Notes: generated from the letters alone by a model not told the origin. A stretch of 64,000 nt of DNA from Tricholoma matsutake (GCA_026075535.2 AP026540.1:9982001-10046000), one strand, 5' to 3'; counted from the first letter of the stretch, positions 21,901 through 33,430 are shown. Numbers and translations: made by a program.

Positions 21901-23485
21901 TCCCGTAGATTGTGGTGGAGAATCTGGAGTTCTCGCCTCTCGAGCGAAAGATTTATGACTCGATATACATCTCAGCAAAGCGTAATTTCGAACAACTCAG
22001 CGCAAAGGGACTGGTCAGCAAGAACTACACCCATATCCTCGCCATGCTCATGAGGTAATCCAGACCTTGGCAATATTTACGATCGTTCTCATACTGCACT
22101 TTTAAGACTGAGGCGTGCTGTCCTTCATCCAAACCTTGTACTTACGCCCGACGATGAACGAGCGCTCTCTCCAGCTGGAGATGGGACTGTGGACGTGAAC
22201 GATATGATACGGCGTTTCGCAGACAGCGAGGGTACCGGCGAAGAGAACAAGAATAGTTTCGCAGAGCAGGTTTTGGCCAACCTGACGGATGGTGATGCTT
22301 CAGAATGTCCGATTTGCTTGGACGTGATGGAGACACCGATGATCATCCCCGAGTGCATACATCAATGGTAGTGTCGACAATCTCGTTAATTTATATACAT
22401 TATCCTGATGCGTTCTCTTCCAGCTGTAAAGACTGTATCCTTGCTCACCTCGCAAATTGTGAAGAGAGAAAAGAAGAACAACGATGTCCGATATGCTCCC
22501 ATGGACCTATCAAGGTTAGGTTTTTGGACGTCGTCATCTATATAATAGTTGAATTCGTCACTGCAGGCAAGCCAGCTACTCGAGGTTGTTCGCAAAAGCA
22601 AAAATAGCGATGCATTACCCAATTCTCAAAGTTCGCAGCCTGAGGTTACATTGCGACGGAATGATTTTCATTCTTCAACCAAACTAGAAGCCCTCGTGAA
22701 GAACCTCCGTATGCATGATACAAGTTTTCCATGGTCAAAACTAACTGCAGAAAACTTGCTCCTGTACAGGACGACTGCGGGACCAAGATCCTTGCTTTCG
22801 AGCTGTGGTCTTTTCTCAATTCACCAGCTTTTTGGATTTGATTGAGGCTGTGTTACAAAGAGAACGATTTGACCAGTATCGATTCGATGGTTCCATGGAT
22901 ATCAAGAAGAAGAACGCTGCTGTTTCCGAGTTCAGAAGTCCATCCAGAAAACCTAAAGTGTTGATCGTCAGTTTGAAAGCTGGCGGAGTTGGCTTGAATG
23001 TACTGTCTTGTTCCTCTCTCGTATTTCATCCAAACTTCTGACGGTATCTCTCCAGTTAACGGCAGCCAACCATGTATTTATGGTTGGTGCTGGAACTGCA
23101 TCCTCTCCTCTAGTTTACTGATTACACGTATGACTTAGATGGATTGTTGGTGGAATGCAGCGACTGAAAACCAAGGTACATATACACATGTATTGACCGC
23201 ACGAGAATCACTCTAATATTCTCCACAATAGCTATCGACCGAGTTCACCGGATTGGACAAGAGAAAACGGTCTACGTTAAACACTTCGTCGTAAGGCCTA
23301 GACTGCTTTGATCTGTCAGAGTTTGACAAAATCACCCCAAGGTTTCCAACACCATCGAAGGTCGAATCCTCCAAATTCAAAAACGGAAAACAGCTATCGT
23401 GACAGAGGCGTTTCGCGGTACTCAGCGTGCTGAAACAGACTCGGAAAGCATCGAAAATCTCAAGATCATGTTTGGGGATGATTGA
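18941..23485 (+). CDS. RAD5: RAD5-type SNF2 helicase / RING E3 ubiquitin ligase
   Basis: Rad5 polyubiquitinates PCNA and remodels stalled forks in error-free damage tolerance. I derive 22 exons summing to 3,390 nt (1,129 residues). Domains in order: a Ser/acid-rich N-terminus; a HIRAN-like region (about residues 250-310, with [20 protein letters not shown] before it and [20 protein letters not shown] inside it); SNF2 motif I GGILADEMGMGKT; the DEAH box [12 protein letters not shown] and [19 protein letters not shown]; a C3HC4 RING inserted in the helicase ([12 protein letters not shown] ... CKDCI ... CPIC); and a helicase C domain with [25 protein letters not shown] and [18 protein letters not shown]. 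Motif I depends on two microexons, TGATG (20,773-20,777) and AAA (20,843-20,845). I chose ATG 18,941 because upstream codons overlap the CCT7 start region. Confidence 0.95.
20773..20777 (+). other. RAD5: 5-nt microexon of RAD5
   Basis: TGATG lies between an acceptor (tttttcag) and a donor (gtaact). It supplies the end of Ala, all of Asp and the first base of Glu in GGILADEMGMGKT. Confidence 0.8.
20843..20845 (+). other. RAD5: 3-nt microexon of RAD5
   Basis: AAA lies between acceptor ctgacag and donor gtatgt. Joined to the 5-nt exon and to TGGGCATGGGG (20,895 on) it gives Glu-Met-Gly-Met-Gly, the conserved helicase motif I. Confidence 0.78.
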
Positions 23486-24303
23486 ATGCACATTTTATAG
23501 ATAGATGATCACCTAGTACTGACCTACCTGATACCTAGTGCAGCGAAGCTCCTATTGATAGTTTTGGTAGCCCTATCCTTAACAAGCTAGATTGCGCGAT
23601 AGTCATCGTAGTTAGAAAAGGCACGTCGCTCTATACTATAGATCTAGTTGTAGTCCTGTTCGAGCTAAGCAATTGGCTAAACTCAGAAGCCATGTTTTCA
23701 AGGCTTCACTTCAAGTTCGAATGGTCGTAGCAGTAAACTCGCCACATAAGTTCAGGCCGCAAGTTGAAAACGCAACAAACGATGTATTTTCCTGGTTTGT
23801 GAGCCTCAAGGCTTGAGTAGTTATGAAGGATCCTTCAAGCTGTAAAATATGAAATGAAAAGGGATATTGGCCAAAAGGAAGACAGATAGGAGCAACATAC
23901 TAGAATCGCGGTGTATCGACACTGAGTAATATATGAAAGGAAAGCTTGGTATTGTGTCCGAGGGTGGTGTGTAGGTGTGCGCAGGCGATTGTGAGTGGCA
24001 ACAAAGTATTGGCGGTGCCAAGGAAGACCAGGCATGTACATAGAGCTATACGAGAGATGAGACAAATCTTGAGGACGAGATCCTGGGCCGGGTATATCTA
24101 CATACTGCGAGCCAGTGAACAGAAGTAGGGCCAATATCCGAGTCTCTTGAATTCTCGAGGCAGGAAGAGATTAGAGAATCCAAAAGACAGGCCATACAAG
24201 ATGGAAGACACGAAATTTTTCGTGGAAAAAAACCTAGGAGAAGGGCAGGAACGTCATTGCATCATGGAATGATATGCAAACATATTCGACAGGGTGATAT
24301 GTT
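23486..24303. other. Intergenic, between convergent RAD5 and APH-like genes
   Basis: About 820 bp between two 3' ends. It should hold both 3' UTRs. I see no further gene, tRNA or inverted repeat; small open frames on either strand have no recognisable content. Confidence 0.5.
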
Positions 24304-25602
24304 CTAATGTTTCGGAAGCAACGCCCCAATATTTGAGGCTCTGAGCCAATCCTCATCTGCCGACGAGGCTCCTACCAAGAACTGCACTCCTTCCTCAACA
24401 ACGTTCCGGGTGGTAGCCTTGTCGCCCCAAGGAATACGAGGCGTCCACACTGCAAGATGGACTCCCCAGTGCACCATCGCATCCCTACATACGGGAAAAT
24501 CAGGTGTACCCGCACGAGAGTACGCCTCGAGGAATGTCGATAGAATCCTCGAAGCAGCATCCTTTGCGACGGCCTCAAACCGGCGAAGCAGGTGGATTTC
24601 CGCACAAAATTGGCCAATATCGGCGCCAGGAAGTCCCGTTTTTGCAAGCTCCCAGTCGAGGATGTAGATATGTTCAACACGTTGTCCACCGCCCAAGGCA
24701 ACCATGATGTTCCCCGTCCAAAAGTCTCCCATCACGAACTGATCGGGGGCTAAGTGCAAGCCCTACTTAAACACATACGAAGAGCACCTACAAATTCACG
24801 CCCAGTATTCATCGCAATGCCCATGTCGGATGCTACTTTCGCAATGACTTCCGAATCTCGCTCTGAAATGTTGATCGGAGGATCGGACAAGGCAACCAAT
24901 CTGTCTACCCCGTTCACCGTAGACACAAGGCGTCCGTATGTCGCCCACGCCGACATTTTTATCGCTTCTTGATTTCCTTTAAACATGCCTAAAATATCAC
25001 CAGGGCTTTTCCGACCCCAACTATGCAACGATCCAAGGAACTGGCCAATCGACGTTCCTACTGCACTCGCGAGGTCCAGCGACACCTTGCCTTGGCGCAC
25101 AAGTTCTTTCAGCGTGAGAGTGTCCTCGCCACAATCTTCTATAATCATAACATGATTCTCCTCATCGAATACGTGTACCTCTGGGACTGTCACGGTGGAG
25201 TTAGATGGGAGCCACGCCTTGACACGATTCATCGCCTCGACTTCGAACTTCTGGAACGCAAAAAGTTCAATACGCAACGTCAGACGTCAGACATCACGAC
25301 AAATTGCGTACCTGGCGTTCTATACCAAACCGGATGATAGATCCTTCAAGTTTCACGTGTGGTTGGGCATGTTTAAGGACTAATGTAGATCGACCTTCGT
25401 ACGGGATAGATAGATGGAGACGGTATGTATAGTTCGCGCTGCTCACAGAGAGTGAGGTGATTTTGTAGCTGGCAAAGGGAGTATCGACCAGATAGGTTTT
25501 TACCCCAGATTCGGTGGTTAGATCGTGATTGGCAGGGGTTGACGAGGACATGTACTGGTTGGTATTCGGATCGATTTGACGAATGATGCTCATACCGGTC
25601 AT
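24304..25602 (-). CDS. APH-fold (aminoglycoside phosphotransferase family) kinase-like protein
   Basis: A protein of the APH/choline-kinase superfamily, expanded in fungi; the substrate cannot be told. Exons (minus): 25,602-25,312, 25,250-24,788 and 24,749-24,304, 399 residues in frame. The N-lobe has LVLKHAQPHVKLEGS, with a lysine fitting the ATP-binding Lys, then KFEVEAMNRV with the paired Glu. The hinge reads HVMIIEDCGED. The catalytic loop reads FVMGDFWTGNIMV, where the usual H-G-D is replaced by M-G-D, and ILDWELAKTG supplies the metal-binding Asp. The second intron is only 38 nt (24,787-24,750); it is needed to join VAPDQFVMGDFW in frame. Loss of the catalytic-loop His is seen in other fungal members, so activity is uncertain. 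Confidence 0.8.
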
Positions 25603-26214
25603 TTATCGATCCTCATATGACCTTTCGGATGATCAGTAGAAGAGTCATCGTGGATCTAGAGCCGGGTCAGGAGAACCGTAATTCACGGCTCCGTATTCGA
25701 ATCAACGATTGAATAGATTTTCTCGATATCCACATCCCGGGCCAATGGCTGTCTGACCAAAGGAGAGTGCATCATGTAGATCAAGCGTCAAGGTACCAAT
25801 TTGCAAACAACGTTAACAGAGCTAATCAAGAGTGAACTTCATAGTGGTACAAATAGAGAAATGGCCCTGTCGCACGACCGACTGTCATCACAAGAAGATC
25901 TATATATATTATATACACTGCAGTTCAAGGTGTATCACAGTATGGTAGGATATAAGACATAACAGTGTCACTGTTGGAGTAAGCGTAGGGTATTGGGAAT
26001 GGGTACAATAGGTATGATGCATATGTATGGTATCACAAATGAACGAAAGAAAATAACAATGACAGTCCTCCCACAAGGGGCATCTAAAGCAGAACAGTAG
26101 GCAACCAAAAAGGACAGCAGGAAAACAAGGAACTGCGGAACCCCAATCATCCGCCGGCTTACACACATGCGCAAGCCATGATTACACTGGTACATCCAGC
26201 CAGCCAACAGGAGG
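25603..26214. other. Intergenic between two minus-strand genes
   Basis: About 610 bp serving as promoter of the APH-like gene and 3' flank of the 805-residue gene. No other gene seen. The stretch near 25,905-25,920 is rich in TATA-type steps. Confidence 0.45.
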
Positions 26215-28632
26215 TTACCAATACCCATCTTCCGCACCCCCACTCAACCAACTGCGGCCAACCCCCTCAAACGTAACCTTTGTCACCTTCTCCCTGCCAG
26301 CACCCATATTCCCTTCCCTCGTACGTCCTTGCCAGTTCACACCCTCTTCCCAGAGGACATTCTGCAGCGCCTTCAGTCGAAGATACATGGGGTTCTCAAC
26401 GGTGCGCATGCGCCAAGATAACGTGCCGTTCGAGAGCACACCCGCTCCGAGGTGCGAATCAGAAGACTCGGGTGATGGAGAGTTACGATGCCGCGGGATG
26501 ACGAGGTTAGCATGGAGACTGAAGGGTGAGCGGCAGGGCTTTGGAATGGGTTTGAACCTCAAGGGATAAGGAAGGGGATCAGGGAGAATGGTACGAGGAG
26601 TGTTTGGAGAGGGGAGCCATAGTTGAAGAGGGATAGATGGTGCATAAATGGTCTGCTCTTGAGAACGGCCTCGATTCGATTCTGCGTTCAAAAATATGGC
26701 AACGTCTGTCGCGTGGGCACGATATCCCGCACGGTTCGGTTTCCAGTTGGGCTGCGCAAGCCGATGTCGACCTGACTGATCGCCAGGAAAGCTCGCAACA
26801 GATACATGGTTAACTGTCCGCACTTCATAAGCATCTGAAGAGGCCATCGTGGCAAAAAGCGTCGCGTTGACATATGTGTTCTGAAACTCTTTAGCGAACT
26901 CTACGAGCTGCGAGACACGTCGCAATACGCGATCAGAAGAAGGTAATACGGGTTTCTCTGGAATAGAGAATGGTTTGAAAGAAATGGCAGCAGGGGTTGA
27001 CGATGGCTCCTTCAAGGTGAGTGGGCATTCGGCTAGAGGCACTGGTGTAAATCGAGAGTGAGGTTGGCAGGAATGAGGTGGTACGGGAAGGTTGAAAATA
27101 ATCATAGACGTTGGGCGCTGCTTCCGAGTAGCTGAACCAGGAGAAGACGATGGCACAGGTTTTGAGAACCAGCTTGACCGGGGAGGGGATGTCGAAGGTG
27201 TCGTAATGGCCGTTGATGTGGACGAGGACGCACTGGAGAATGATAACCACGAGCGACGAGAAGAACTCTGTAAAGACGACGACATAGAAGAGGAGGAGAT
27301 AGAGCAAGCAGCACAAGACAAGATCGAATTATCGCCACGACTCTTCCGAGGGATGGGTCGTTCAGTCCATTTACCCTTCAGCTTTCGTCGTTCGTCGACT
27401 TCCCATTTCACAACCCTGAGGAGAGATTCCAGAAGCTCAGTCTCTTGATGTTTTCTCCGATCCTTGCAAGTGCTCTGAGAAGACGAATAACTGGGACTAG
27501 TAGTGCGTCGTTCCACCGGGAAAAGTGGACCTTGGATACTGGCCAGGACATCTCTGAAAGGAACGGTACGAGATTCGTCGTATGTGGGACGAGTGAATGG
27601 CTGAAAAGGCTGGGACGGGGACTGGGAAAGGGACTGGGAAGACTTGGATTGTTTGGTCGTACGAGTCATGAACGGATAGACAAATGGCTCATGATCATCG
27701 ACACGTGATGATGTTGAAGCGTGGGATGATCTTGTCCGCAATTTGCCGAGCATTTCGTATGAAACGACATTTCGAATTGCCAAACTTGACCTTGTCCTGT
27801 TTAGTCTTGCTCTCCGTTCCGCTGCCTCCGTTTCCTTGGCAATTTTCTCCTTGACAAGTTTGATCCGCTTCTCCTCTTCCGCTTGCCTTCTCTCCTCTGC
27901 CTCCTTTCTCCTTAACGCCAATTCTCGTGCTTCTCGCAACCGTTCCTTCTCCTGTTCCCAAATCCTCTCGCATGCTCTCAGACGATCTTCTCGCCTCTTT
28001 TCCTCTACTTTCTCCATTTCTTTCCTTTGTTGCTCGAATAAAGCCTTTTCATCAGCCTCATCCATGAGTTTACCGTGCGGAAAGAAACATGAATCGAAAT
28101 CCTCGTCCCGCACAGCAGCTATCCGCGGGTCGTCGTCTGACGTCACTTCAATGCCTTTGAGCTTCAGCAACAGAACTCTTGCAAGATGAATATCGTCCAG
28201 CGCATAAGCAATATGCACCTGATCTTCAAGCGACCGTGGTGGCACTGGAGGCGACTCGAAATAGTCAGATGACATGGATCCAGGGGAGGAGGATGTTGAC
28301 GGTGAGAGAGGTGTAGGGGGAGTTTTGATGGGGACCAGGGTGTCTTTGGCTATCCCTGATTCGACGTCAATCATACTTTGGGCTACTGACGCGTGCAACA
28401 CGGACTCACGCGCTTGTTTATTAAATGGCTCGACGTGTACGTTGTGTGGCGACGGGCGTTCCGTCGCTTGATCTCGCTTTGTTGGCAAGGGTACTACAGA
28501 TCGGTTGCGCCGTTCCTCGGATGCTTGTCTAGCCAGGGCTGCATGTGAGACTTGACGAGAGCGCCCGCGGCGCTGGTACATCTTGCGGTCGGGAAACCTC
28601 GTAGGGGGTGGTTGGGAACGGAGGGTTAGCAT
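26215..28632 (-). CDS. Large uncharacterised protein with basic-acidic coiled coil
   Basis: A single open frame of 805 residues without introns, unlike its intron-rich neighbours. I do not recognise it. The N-terminus is basic (residues about 15-50). A short region at 125-200 looks folded (SLEDQVHIAYALDDIHLARV), residues about 200-290 form a long charged helix rich in Glu, Arg and Lys, the middle is Ser/Pro-rich and probably disordered, and a C-terminal block (ENPMYLRLKALQNVLWEEGV) looks folded again. The Met at residue 18 (MYQRRGRSR) is another possible start. The length of the open frame and the codon pattern support a real gene. Confidence 0.75.
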   Translation of the reverse strand: MLTLRSQPPPTRFPDRKMYQRRGRSRQVSHAALARQASEERRNRSVVPLPTKRDQATERPSPHNVHVEPFNKQARESVLHASVAQSMIDVESGIAKDTLVPIKTPPTPLSPSTSSSPGSMSSDYFESPPVPPRSLEDQVHIAYALDDIHLARVLLLKLKGIEVTSDDDPRIAAVRDEDFDSCFFPHGKLMDEADEKALFEQQRKEMEKVEEKRREDRLRACERIWEQEKERLREARELALRRKEAEERRQAEEEKRIKLVKEKIAKETEAAERRARLNRTRSSLAIRNVVSYEMLGKLRTRSSHASTSSRVDDHEPFVYPFMTRTTKQSKSSQSLSQSPSQPFQPFTRPTYDESRTVPFRDVLASIQGPLFPVERRTTSPSYSSSQSTCKDRRKHQETELLESLLRVVKWEVDERRKLKGKWTERPIPRKSRGDNSILSCAACSISSSSMSSSLQSSSRRSWLSFSSASSSTSTAITTPSTSPPRSSWFSKPVPSSSPGSATRKQRPTSMIIFNLPVPPHSCQPHSRFTPVPLAECPLTLKEPSSTPAAISFKPFSIPEKPVLPSSDRVLRRVSQLVEFAKEFQNTYVNATLFATMASSDAYEVRTVNHVSVASFPGDQSGRHRLAQPNWKPNRAGYRAHATDVAIFLNAESNRGRSQEQTIYAPSIPLQLWLPSPNTPRTILPDPLPYPLRFKPIPKPCRSPFSLHANLVIPRHRNSPSPESSDSHLGAGVLSNGTLSWRMRTVENPMYLRLKALQNVLWEEGVNWQGRTREGNMGAGREKVTKVTFEGVGRSWLSGGAEDGYW

Positions 28633-31600
28633 GAATTTTAGGGAAAGGGGGAAAAGCGACGGAAGAGGACATGTATATAAAGCGGGATCAGCCTCGAGGC
28701 GAGCACAGCAAGGAGAAACAAGTTGATGCCGATAAGAAGCCCCAGCCTCGATTTAACCGTGCTTGATTTGGATCTTCCCAGCACAAACCGATGGGAGTGT
28801 GCATAGTCCTTTTTAGGTTTAGCACCAATATGCTTGACCTCCGTTGGACAAAGGGATGAAGAACTGCATCGTTTTTGTACACATCTTTGTTGTGCAAGCC
28901 GATGTAAAAGCTGTTGAAATGACTCCGTCAGGGCTCATTCGGCCATCGCCGGCGTGTCTTATCTACCTCAACAACCTGTTTCGGTGTTTGTTGTATGTGC
29001 GAAAAACATGCGAGGTATCGGTCAGATCTTTCCATTGTCTGGGGCCCCATTTCCTTAAATCACCACCACCACCCCCCCATGTTGTAACGTGAAAGTCGGG
29101 GAACAACAGCGCTGGGAGTTGTGGAGTTATCACATGCATCCCTATCCCCCGGCCGTTCGTGAAAAGCGACTCTATATAGGTCCCAGCTCCTCCATCGATC
29201 ACGGAATTGCGAGGAGTTGAGGAGTCATTCATAGTTTCGTCTGGAGCATAAGTGTTCTTCAATAAGGATGTCGGCCCAACACTGAGATGGTCGAAACAAA
29301 GCGGCAAAGGCGGTATCATGCATGATATATCATTGTGCTTCATCCCTGAATCGTTAAGATATCACAAACATGATCTCCACTCCCCTTCAGTTCATTTGCC
29401 CAACTGGACGTTCATGGTAATTCTGTTTCCTCTTGTCTTTGGGTTTGTGAACATGTTTCTATCCTCTTTGTCTTTCACCTCACAACAACACCGCATGGGC
29501 CGCCGACGTCTCTTGCTGAATTATGCCACAATCTATCTATTCCGTGATGAATCGTGACTATCTATAGCGTTATTACCACCAATCGCTCACGTTGGACCGC
29601 TTTGCTCCTTCGAGGCATCTATATCTTCAGGTTTCCGCTCCAACGACTTATCTAGACGTACGAATCACCAATCGTTTATAATACTGCTCGAAGGGTATTG
29701 GATGACTACCAGACAGGGCGGTTCAAAGATCTGCCGTCGTTATGAATTTACTTCTGTCGTGGTCTTGACCCTGTTTCTGACATACTCATTCTCGGCATGC
29801 TACCATACGATGCCTCTTCGACTCAACAATTCACAACACTATCGCCCACAGGCGCAACTAGGACATGGCCACACAGTCTAAGTCTGACAGTGTTGGTGAT
29901 TTGGTCTGCGGTGTCTATTCATGTACGATTCTCAAGATCTTTGTTCTGTGATTTACTTCTTACCTTGTGTTATATCAGAATGAGCGTCTAGATAGACCGC
30001 TTCCCAACGCACGCTAGAGTTTTCAACCCGAGTGCAGGTTTGGCGTGCTCCCACACAGGGCATAGGCTTTTCGTAATTTCCTAGAAGCACGGACATATGA
30101 TGTCCACGGTCCCGCTAACTGCGATTCACGCACTTTGGGTAAAGGTCCACCGCTATACATAGGACATCCGACGGGCATCTCTCCCAAGCATATGTACAAT
30201 CTTCGGCATCGTGTCGTTGTTTTGCTCCGGATAGTATCTACTGAGATGCTATCCGGAGCAAAGTAATGACGTTCAGTGCTCCCTAACAGCACGCCATCGC
30301 ATTCACAGCGTACACGCTTTCACGCTCGCGCACAGCACGACGTCCGAGACTGCTATGAGAGTACAGCATATGCACACGCCAAATGCATGACAAATCTGAC
30401 AGCCTCAGCACATCCGCTTCGCCACGAGGCTTTCCGTGCTCTCCCACCTCGGCGTGGTAAGGGTGGATCTAAATTGTTGGTTTGTTTATCTGTGCCTCGT
30501 GTATGCTACAAATGACATCGTTTGACTTGACTGTTTATTAGTTCCGGACGTCGTATGTACGCGTCACTACCACTTTGTTCCGAATGCGCGCAGCTTACCA
30601 ATCTGGAGTGGCGGAACGCCGACGTCGTGGTTCACAAACCTTGTGCTCACTAATCAGCGGGGACTTGCCATGTAGATATCAGTTCACAACATGATGATTT
30701 ACTTCACATTCACAACGACCTGGATACCACTCCTTGGTATATGTATCAGGATAACACGAGGCTCGCTTCCATATCGGGGTCATCGGTTATTCAAGTCACA
30801 TATGATACTATCGATATCGGGACAATGTTTCCCTACGCCTCGTTGCAAACTCCCTCGCAGGTCGACATGCACATCTGCACTTAGTAGGATATCAACACCG
30901 TGCTTTGGTACAGGTCGCGTAGTCACCATCGCTTTTGGACAAGGCGCCAGGTTGGGGACCAAAATTGGAGATGGCTGGTAACATGACAGAATTGCCAGTT
31001 ATCTAAGTCAATAACAAGAGGCATCAACATAAAGTGTATATTGAGGAGGGCCTATCAACTGAGTGTAGTATGTCAAATAGTATACTTTCAGTTGAGCGCC
31101 CGTCGAAAAATGAACTAAAAATTCTTCACTCATGCCTTTGTCATACATAAAATGTCATGCGTCAAGATTACCGCCAAATCGAAAATAAATAAAGACAGTA
31201 TTAATCGGTAGCAGATCTTTTCTTATTCATAAAAGGACAAAATTTGGACGGTGTTGCCAAAGTAGTGACTAGCGCACGGTTGGAACTTCCCGCACATGTT
31301 GATTTGGACATCTCGTGTATTATGTATTAAGGTAGAAACGACCAGGGTAGCCACCTTAAAGTGAAGTACGTAACATCGCTGCACAGAAAACAGTATTGTA
31401 GATTAGAGAATTTGCGGAATGCAACGACTGGCCCCACTAATCCATTTTTTGCTTCTTCACTCCGATCGCCTTTCATGCCTCTTCTATTCTATCTTTCATT
31501 CGGTCGATCTCAGTTCGCCCGTTCATATCAGTGATCTTTGGCCCCTCCATGTCCATCTACTGGACAGTAGATCGTACCACTTTGTGTACCTTTCGACAGA

Positions 31601-32203
31601 CTAAAGGGTCTTCCTTATGATAGGCCTTGTTGAATACGCGTCAAAAATCACGGTGGAAGAGAAGAGAAACTATTTAAGTGGATAGATCTTTATCGCTTTC
31701 TGGCATTTCTCAGCCGCGATGCTTGGGCATGAGGCGCGCTAAATTGTGCACGTGGTCTGAAGTCACGACGCGTCTCTCACAATAACGTTATTGGAATGGG
31801 AAGTACTAAGTACTAACTTAAGATAGGTACAAATACAAAGTAGATAACAAGAACGAAGCGTTATGAAAACTGATGCGTGTATACAGTATAGCCGTGCAAT
31901 GAAGTTCATGCGTATGTAATAAATTTATTCTGTCAATGAGCGGTGATGACCCTAGTAAATGCTGCACGGAGATTATTATAGATAGGCTTAACGATAACAC
32001 TTCGGATTATTATTTTCCTCCTTTCTTTTCAAGACTGGCTTTTGTCGTTGTTGCTTCCTCTTGTTCGTCTTCGTTCGATGGCCTAAGAGAAGGTCCATGT
32101 ATGTCACCCGCATCCCAGGACGAAGGGATGAGCGCAACAGGTAACAACCATGTCGCTGTCAACATTACGCCATTTCCTGCGATGAGATCGGAGATACAGT
32201 CAA
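28633..32203. other. Long gene-poor interval
   Basis: About 3.6 kb without a convincing gene. The largest frames (28,963-29,343 minus, 126 residues; 30,691-30,981 plus, 96 residues) have no recognisable motifs and no supporting splice chain. The part near 28,640-28,760 is the likely promoter of the 805-residue gene. A strong hairpin lies at 30,221-30,262. I looked for tRNA signatures (GTTCRANNC loops with matching arms) and saw none. Confidence 0.5.
30221..30262. repeat. 18-bp-stem hairpin
   Basis: Arms tttgctccggatagtatc (30,221-30,238) and gatgctatccggagcaaa (30,245-30,262) pair over 18 positions with one T-G mismatch around a 6-base loop TACTGA. It stands alone in a gene-poor stretch. It could be a transcript stem-loop, a terminator-like structure or the remnant of two inverted copies. 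Confidence 0.7.
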
Positions 32204-33430
32204 TTACGATATTCCGTCGAATAGTTCAAAATCACCTTTGTCGTAAGTTGTGATCCTAGACCAACTCCACGCGATGAATACACCAATGTAGCCAATAAGG
32301 GGAGACAGCCGTTTCAATAGGATAACTGTTGGTTTTAGGGTAGGAGGTACCATCATCAACGGCAATCTATCCAAAAGCCACTTGAGAGCAGTCGTAACCA
32401 TCGCCGCACGGGCAGTTGCTTTGACATTAGTAGAACCAAGCTTCTCCATGACGGGTGGTGGAAGATACAGTCGGTAGCCCCACCACGTCGTGTAGAGAGA
32501 GAGTTTTGTCGTAGAAGGCACCCAGACCTTCTCGTAAGTCGGAGCTTTTGGTGCTCCTAATGGACCCGGTCCTTGCTCCTCTGGGCCTTTACCTTTATTG
32601 TCTCCCACATCGGTGTCCCCACGGGAATCGTCAGGCTCAACATACTCCACTGCCAGCTCCACCTCTGAATCGGAAGTAGGCTCGAGTGGCGAGTACATCA
32701 TAACCCCTCCTTCAGGGTCTCTGTCACCTATATCTTTTTGCTCTTTCCCTGCAACCTCTTCACCTCCAATGCGTCCACTGGCAGGTCTCAATCTCTCCAA
32801 TACTGACCACACACTCTGCCTGTAGATCCCTTCCTTCCTCTTGTCGCCCTCCTTCCCGACGAGATCCCCATTCATGACGCATTCAGACGATAAAAGCTTC
32901 ATTAATTCTGCATCTACAGAGGGAGGAATCGGAGGACCCTTCCCATCCATTGGAATTTCGCCCGAGAAATCGGAGGATTCCTGGGTTCCTGTAGAAACGC
33001 TAGAGCTCTTGCTAGTGAAACCTAGGGTTCCTGCCCTTGCTAACGTAGGAAGGGGCAGAGAGTCAATCAGATGCCTGATCTTCATTGCAAACGACACGAG
33101 TTCAGGTGCTTCCTCCCTATCACTATCCGATGGTTCTGCCACTGCCTGAGCCACTGGCACCGGGGAATGTCTCATCGGCTCATCAGAAGCTAGATTCGTC
33201 GTATTGTCATCAAGGAACCATGAGGGCGGCGGAAAGACTATTTTTTCCTGCAATTTCGTATATTGATTCTTCAAGCTAAGGTTACTGGTGAGGGATTTGA
33301 AGCGAGCGATTGTACTCAATTTCTCGGTAGATAACGATTGCGGGCTATCTGTCAAGTTTGATGTCCCATTGTACGGGACAGGAGTCGAGGGCAACGAGCG
33401 CGCTTGAGAAGGGATAGGAAGAGACGCCAT
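32204..33430 (-). CDS. Uncharacterised protein with hydrophobic C-terminus
   Basis: A single open frame of 408 residues, not recognised. The first two thirds are Ser/Pro/acid-rich and probably disordered, with a short helical patch near residue 110 (LVSFAMKIRHLIDSLPLP). The C-terminal 110 residues look folded: WVPSTTKLSLYTTWWGYRLY, a run of Ala/Val/Leu, and LSPLIGYIGVFIAWSW, which could be a membrane segment or a buried helix. It is the last gene of the compact island; repeats begin about 110 bp upstream of its start. Confidence 0.7.
   Translation of the reverse strand: MASLPIPSQARSLPSTPVPYNGTSNLTDSPQSLSTEKLSTIARFKSLTSNLSLKNQYTKLQEKIVFPPPSWFLDDNTTNLASDEPMRHSPVPVAQAVAEPSDSDREEAPELVSFAMKIRHLIDSLPLPTLARAGTLGFTSKSSSVSTGTQESSDFSGEIPMDGKGPPIPPSVDAELMKLLSSECVMNGDLVGKEGDKRKEGIYRQSVWSVLERLRPASGRIGGEEVAGKEQKDIGDRDPEGGVMMYSPLEPTSDSEVELAVEYVEPDDSRGDTDVGDNKGKGPEEQGPGPLGAPKAPTYEKVWVPSTTKLSLYTTWWGYRLYLPPPVMEKLGSTNVKATARAAMVTTALKWLLDRLPLMMVPPTLKPTVILLKRLSPLIGYIGVFIAWSWSRITTYDKGDFELFDGIS

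Noticed and set aside
25680..25730. Possible tRNA (attcgaatcaacg loop-like sequence)
   Set aside because: No matching acceptor or anticodon arms could be folded around it.
27092..28189. Plus-strand frames of 118 and 148 residues
   Set aside because: They are mirror frames of the 805-residue minus gene, caused by its Ser- and Glu/Arg-rich composition.
28963..29343. 126-residue minus frame as a gene
   Set aside because: No recognisable domain, no splice partners, composition close to random; kept only as part of the gene-poor interval.
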